Shown here: positions 59,701-64,000 of the stretch, piece by piece
Position numbering within the stretch: the stretch's first letter is position 1
How the letters are laid out: each line of letters begins with the position of its first letter
NCBI GenBank assembly: GCA_029449235.1
Contig: JANATG010000009.1
Coordinates: forward strand, 744,001-808,000
Origin: Linnemannia schmuckeri
Taxonomy: Eukaryota; Mortierellomycota; Mortierellomycetes; Mortierellales; Mortierellaceae
Direction: 5' to 3'
Length of the DNA stretch: 64,000 nt
The notes under the pieces: generated by a model
Told to the model about the DNA's origin: nothing
Database searches by the model: none
Seen by the model: the letters and a program-made list of their open reading frames with translations, nothing else
Translations under genes and position numbers: made by a program

Positions 59701-62305
59701 ACCAATCAGCCTTGTTCTTGACATAACGGAGAATCATGTTCTCGATGGGTGCGGGCATCATGGGAACTTTCCATGGAATGTTGGCTTTCCAGCATCTATA
59801 CGACAGATGAACACGTCAAGATGTTAGCAACTAAGCTTGGTAAAGCCTTATAATGAAAACTATTCAAGTCGTAGACGCTTGTGAATTACCTCCAGGATTC
59901 ACTGAGATGCTGCAAGATAGTCTTGGACTTGTTGGTCTTAATACCCTCGGGCATCATATCCAGAATATCGTGCATGACGGCGGCACGCAACTCGAGATCG
60001 TAGTGGGACTCGACACGCTGCTTGGTAACCGTCTTGGCAATACCCTTGGAGTGACGACCCTCGAAATGTCTTGCAAGCAAGTTTCCGAGCCAGCGTTCTA
60101 ACAGTGGTACAATACCACGCAAGAAGAACAGCCACACTCTCCAGCCTGGAGCCCAAAATCCACATCCTGGCCCCTTTCCGACTGGTCCTGTGTTGAAACG
60201 GTAATAGATAACGTGCTTCAAATCCTTGCACTATAATTGCATAAATTAACCACGAATAGTCAAGATTAGAAGGAGTCAAACATTTATAACCAACATATAC
60301 AATAAACATACGACAACGTCAAGGAGACAGTACTTACGGCACGGATCTGTCGCATGAGTCTGTACTTGTAACGGTACATTCCTGTGAGTTGGCCGACGTG
60401 GGCAAAGATGTATTGGAGACCATCGGCAAGCTGGAAAGCATCGACATTTCCGAGACGGTACTGGACATGAGAATCGACGATGAGCTTGGTGAGGCGAAGA
60501 ATTTCACGACACAAATGCATCGCGTTACCGAAACGCGACTTCTTACGCTCCTTGGTTGTGAGTGTCTTGACGGGCTTGAGGTTGAAGTTATAATCCAAAT
60601 GAAGGTAGTTCAGGTTCTTGCGGTTGATCAGCAGGTTCAGCATGTTGTAACCCTGCCTACAGACCTGCAGACCAACTTCAACCCAGTCCAATTCTGTCGA
60701 TTGGAAAAACTTTGTTGATTTCAGCTGACGGAAGAGGTACTTCTTGCTCAAGGGCTTGGGCTTGCGATGGCGAAGAGCGTTGAGGACATAGTTCTTCAAC
60801 AGTTTCTGGTATGAGACGCGAACCTTGGTAGGGTTCTCACTGGGGCAGTGCTCCAAGTACCAACTCTGTACCAAAGGAATATCCTGTGCACGGCGCATGC
60901 GTCCACTGCGCTTGTTGAAGGGATGGGGTGCCCAGTACAGACTGATTCCGTTGGCGGTGTTGTCAGTATAAAGGGGCTCTTCGTCCAAGAAGGCCTCCAC
61001 CTCATCCGGAAGTTTAAAATCATCATCGTCGTCCTCGTCGGCATCACCAAACAAGGCGTCTTCTGTTGAAATATCCTGGTTGGGGGCGAGTGTGCTGCGT
61101 GTTGTGATAGGGTTGATGATGGGGTCAAAGTAGAATGCTGGGAGGTCGGGATCTTCTGCAGGGATGTGGACGACTGTGGGGTAATGGTACCAGCCCACAT
61201 GTACTGAGCGAGGGAGTGAGTTGTAGACGTATGGGAAGGCGACCTTGTATTCTGTGCGGATGGGTTGGCGAATGATGATCTTGTTGATGTCGTTGAATTC
61301 GTTCCAGTCCTCGTCTGCGGGATCAACATCGCGATACAGGGGCTCGAACTTGGGTCCTCCAGGAATGGCGACGTTGAGGGCCTTGGCGGTGAAGAAACTG
61401 GGCTTGTCGAAAAGGTAGAAATAGTTCTTGTCTGTGAGGTCGGACATCAACTGCTTGGCAATTCTGTACAGGTTCGACATCTGGTCAAGGTCGAGTTGCC
61501 ATGTCTTGTATGCCGATCCAGAAACGTTCTTGGTATCGAGAAGAGGCTTGTGGTCGTAGAACCAGTCGTAGATGGCCCTGTCCTCGTCCTCGTCAAGTTC
61601 CATCTGGATCGCCTCCAGAGGTTCCACGTCCAAGATATTGTCGCCATAGTCCAAGGGCATTTCCTCGTCATCCATGGGAGGAAAACGCATACGTTTGAAG
61701 TGCCGTCTATCTCTCTTCTCACGTCTCATCATGATCCACATACTGCCCCACTGTGCCATGTAAACGGGCTCGATCACTCGTGGGATCTCGTTGACAAAGG
61801 AGATGGCTCCAGTGATGTGATAAAGGACGGGGACCTCGCGAACCTGCTCCCAGGGCATGGGCATGTTCTCCAGCAGCTTAAGGACCGAGTGTGGTACGTA
61901 TTTCAGGGCTCCGAGATAGATTCGTTTGTCGTGGCGGAACTTTTTCGAAGACATGTCGCCGTGGTCCTTGATGATTTTCCTGATGTGTTCTGGAGGCATG
62001 TCGGCCTTTTCATGTGCAACGAATCCAAACTTGCGCTTCTCGCCATATCGCTATTGCATCAAAGGAATATATCAAGGGTGAGTGCGGAGTGGTTAGCGCA
62101 AGTCCGCAGCACGCATAAATGAAGGAAGAACACCAAACATCTGCGATTGGCAACCCATGCCAAGCTGACATACCTTGGACTGAAGCGCCTGCCATCTGTT
62201 GGCCTTGTCGTCCAGCTTCTCTTGCGTCATCTCCATGGGTGTGGGGATATTGCCGTAGGGATCCGTCTGGCCGTAAGGGTGGCCGTGGCCTTGGTAATGA
62301 GCCAT
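53716..62305 (-). CDS. PRP8: PRP8, U5 snRNP spliceosome core, interrupted by an intein
   Basis: Largest spliceosomal protein, scaffold of the catalytic RNA core. The start is ATG 62305 (MAHYQGHGHPYGQTDPYGN) and the stop follows EREDAFE at 53716. About nine exons; the host protein is about 2,330 residues plus 209 intein residues. Landmarks are [107 protein letters not shown], the RNase H-like domain ([20 protein letters not shown]) and the C-terminal JAB1/MPN domain (LGWLHTQPNELAQL). The sequence is highly conserved throughout. Intron borders re-form conserved motifs (for example SWRCWKANIPW). It shares a 475-base divergent promoter with the acylpyruvase gene. Confidence 0.97.
56519..57145 (-). 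other. PRP8 mini-intein (209 residues)
   Basis: An in-frame insertion splits the invariant PRP8 sequence GLFWEKA / SGFEESMKYKKLTNAQ. It begins with Cys (block A CFSADTRLLRADG), has block B LTVTNNHILC (TxNH), block F EAYFGFLVDGNQRFL with RDDFLVVHN, and ends His-Asn before the host Ser. These are the residues needed for class 1 protein splicing: Cys1, block-B His, penultimate His, terminal Asn and Ser+1. No LAGLIDADG endonuclease motif lies between blocks B and F, where only about 110 residues remain, so it is a mini-intein. The insertion point matches the site known for fungal PRP8 inteins, as in Cryptococcus (family knowledge). No intron or stop interrupts it, and it looks active. Confidence 0.95.
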
Positions 62306-62780
62306 GGCTATGGTCGGATCTGTGTTGGGGTGTTTTGTATTGTTTTGCTGTTATCTATTCCAGAAAAAAATGAGCGTCGTTATTCATACTGATCATGCCA
62401 AGTATACATCGTTCTGGAAAACAGCGAGACGCTTGTTTTTCCTTCTCTTTCTAAGTTGGCTTACCTGCGCGATGAAGATAAGGTGGAAACAATGGTCAAC
62501 AACGTCCTCGATCCCTGAGGGTGATGTTGAGGGTGTTGATGGAGTGGGAGGTAATGTACAAAGTGGAGGCCAAGCAGATCAAGCCTGAACGCTTTTGTAC
62601 CCAAGAGACCTTGGGTTTGTGTGACGTCACTCGCGCGGACTCTGTCAATTATATATTGGTCAATTATAAAAATGCGTTGGTGGCGCCAAAATGACAATGG
62701 CGTGAGTCCAAACCGTGGGGAAGTTTGAAACCAACTTTCACTCTCTCCCCATCACTCTTTCTACCTAACTTCTGCACACA
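62306..62780. promoter_or_regulatory. Divergent promoter region of PRP8 and the acylpyruvase gene
   Basis: 475 bases between opposite start codons. A TATA-like TATAAAAAT at about 62665 lies 116 bases before the acylpyruvase ATG, followed by a CT-rich leader. A tgacgtca octamer (a perfect CRE/ATF-type palindrome) lies near 62621-62628. No element specific to PRP8 was identified. Confidence 0.5.
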
Positions 62781-63549
62781 ATGGCCGACTTTCTCAAAAC
62801 TGGTCGCAAAATCATCGCCATCGGCCGCAACTACAGTGAACACGCCAAGGAACTCGGCAACGCAGTCCCTACTGAGCCTTTCTTTTTTCTCAAACCAACG
62901 TCGTCCTATATCACCGACGGCCAGAGCATTGAGATTCCTGCTGGCTGCGAAGTCCACCACGAGCTTGAGCTGTCTGTGATTATTGGCAAAGAGGGCCGAG
63001 ACATCCTTGCTGAGGACGCTGATAATTATATTGCTGGCTATGCACTATCCCTCGACATGACTGCACGCAACGTGCAGGATAAGGCCAAGAAGGAGGGCAG
63101 GCCTTGGAGTGCAAGCAAGGGCTATGACACCTTTACTCCGATCGGTGCCTTTATCCCCAAGGATCAAATCCCTGATCATGGCAACGTCGATCTGTCCCTT
63201 CAGGTCAACGGTGTCACCAAACAGAAGGGCAACACCCGCGACATGATCTTCAGGTACCCATTGGCATTTTGAAAGTTAACTTGATGCCGCTCGAAAAGCT
63301 GAACTGATCACTCAACTAACCTGTCCTTTAACCTTTCCTCTTCACTCATGTAGCGTTCCCGCCTTGATCGAGAATGTGTCGTCTATTATGAAGTTGGAAG
63401 AGGGCGATGTCATTATGACAGGAACACCCAAGGGCGTTGGGCGAGTCCTATCAGGAGAGACCGTTACATGCGATCTTGCTGTTGATGGCAAGGTTCTATC
63501 AAAGTTGACGTTCCCAGTCATCGATCGTCCCAACCCCAAACGTCCATAG
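62781..63549 (+). CDS. FAHD1: FAH-family acylpyruvate hydrolase (FAHD1 type)
   Basis: Hydrolyses acylpyruvates and in many species decarboxylates oxaloacetate; usually mitochondrial. The start is ATG 62781 (MADFLKTGRKIIAIGRNYSE) and the stop is TAG 63547-63549. Two exons join across 63254 to about 63352, re-forming DMIFSVPALIENVSSIM, for about 224 residues, the normal family size. Metal/active-site landmarks are GRNYSEHAKELG, FFFLKPTSSYI, HHELELSVIIGKEG (acidic metal ligands), LSLDMTARN and VIMTGTPKGVGRV. The N-terminus has no long targeting peptide but begins with basic residues. It converges on TSR1, with 79 bases between stops. Confidence 0.93.
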
Positions 63550-63628
63550 AAAACATGACTATTTGTTCGATATGAAAGTAAAAGATGTATTGTGTATGCA
63601 AATGATTGTTCTATTATGTATCCTTGTT

Positions 63629-64000
63629 TTAATCCATGTCCATGCTCTCCACCATTGTCGTCGCCTCGGTCGCTGACGAACCAGCGTCTGGGTTGACCCA
63701 AAGGTGTGTGCCCCACTTGGGGTAGACCCTCTTGTATAAGCACATCATGACGGTATCCTGCATAGAGATTTGTTGGTCCCACTGAGCCTTGAAGTATCCG
63801 TGAGTTCCCAAGGATTCCTTGATATGGCCCGTGCGACCAAGTTTTGTGCGCAACTCCACAGACTTGTAATACCAGACATCATCAGGGTTGAAGAACATGA
63901 ACCGAATAGTAGCAGTGCGTTTGTGAACCTTGAAGGGGTGTCCAGTCAGAATAATCCTCTTTGCAACAATTCTTCTGGGATCGGCATCCATGAGGGTACC
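63629..64000 (-). CDS. TSR1: TSR1 pre-rRNA processing protein, C-terminal part
   Basis: A GTPase-like 40S assembly factor related to BMS1. The frame is open from the window edge and ends TAA at 63629-63631. It carries the characteristic C-terminal block RIILTGHPFKVHKRTATIRF, MFFNPDDVWYYKSVELRTK, GRTGHIKESLGTHGYFKAQW, QDTVMMCLYKRVYPKWGT, then a short acidic end (MVESMDMD). The VELRTKxGRxGHIKExLGTHG pattern separates TSR1 from BMS1. The 5' part lies beyond the window. Confidence 0.92.
   Translation of the reverse strand, partial: GTLMDADPRRIVAKRIILTGHPFKVHKRTATIRFMFFNPDDVWYYKSVELRTKLGRTGHIKESLGTHGYFKAQWDQQISMQDTVMMCLYKRVYPKWGTHLWVNPDAGSSATEATTMVESMDMD

Noticed and set aside
62085..62170. tRNA-like D-arm sequence (gtggttagcgca) in the first PRP8 intron
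   Set aside because: No acceptor stem, anticodon arm or T-arm GGTTCGAATC-type sequence follows at the right spacing.
1..64000. CRISPR arrays, rRNA genes, operons
   Set aside because: No regularly spaced repeats or rRNA-like blocks were seen, and the gene structure is eukaryotic with spliceosomal introns.

Overview
The window is nuclear DNA from a filamentous fungus. Genes are intron-rich: introns are mostly 50-150 nt, phase-shifted and GT-AG, exons are compact, and neighbours sit a few hundred bases apart on both strands. Gene content, intron style and an intein-bearing PRP8 fit an early-diverging fungus, most likely Mucoromycota/Mortierellomycotina. That placement is inference from style, not from a search.

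Layout. 1-13 kb is dense housekeeping: an unidentified 3' end, quinolinate phosphoribosyltransferase (-), syntaxin-8 (-), a DDX20/Gemin3-like DEAD-box helicase (+), a YOL098C-type M16 metalloprotease (-) and a SET/NAP histone chaperone (+). 13.7-25.2 kb is one VPS13 lipid-transfer gene (+). 25.5-33.7 kb is acetyl-CoA carboxylase (-). A 4 kb gene-free stretch with a strong polypurine tract follows, then two related long-chain acyl-CoA synthetase genes (37.7-41.0 and 49.6-52.2 kb, both +). Between the paralogues lies an 8.6 kb island with no intact gene. It holds diverged repeats, a broken Hint/LAGLIDADG homing-endonuclease-like gene and two broken Tc1/mariner transposases facing each other. 52.4-64 kb is dense again: riboflavin synthase (+), PRP8 (-) with an in-frame mini-intein of about 209 residues, an FAHD1-type acylpyruvase (+) and the 3' end of TSR1 (-).

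How the genes relate. ACC1 makes malonyl-CoA for fatty-acid synthesis. The two acyl-CoA synthetases activate fatty acids, and one ends in a canonical peroxisomal SKL signal. VPS13 moves bulk lipid at membrane contacts. This is a lipid-leaning neighbourhood, as expected for an oleaginous fungus, but nothing shows co-regulation.

The most notable features are the PRP8 mini-intein, which must self-excise to give a working spliceosome core, and the decayed Hint/homing-endonuclease gene about 10 kb away. Other points of interest are an M16 zinc motif split by an intron, intron and donor-site differences between the acyl-CoA synthetase paralogues, and very long A/T homopolymers in introns and spacers.
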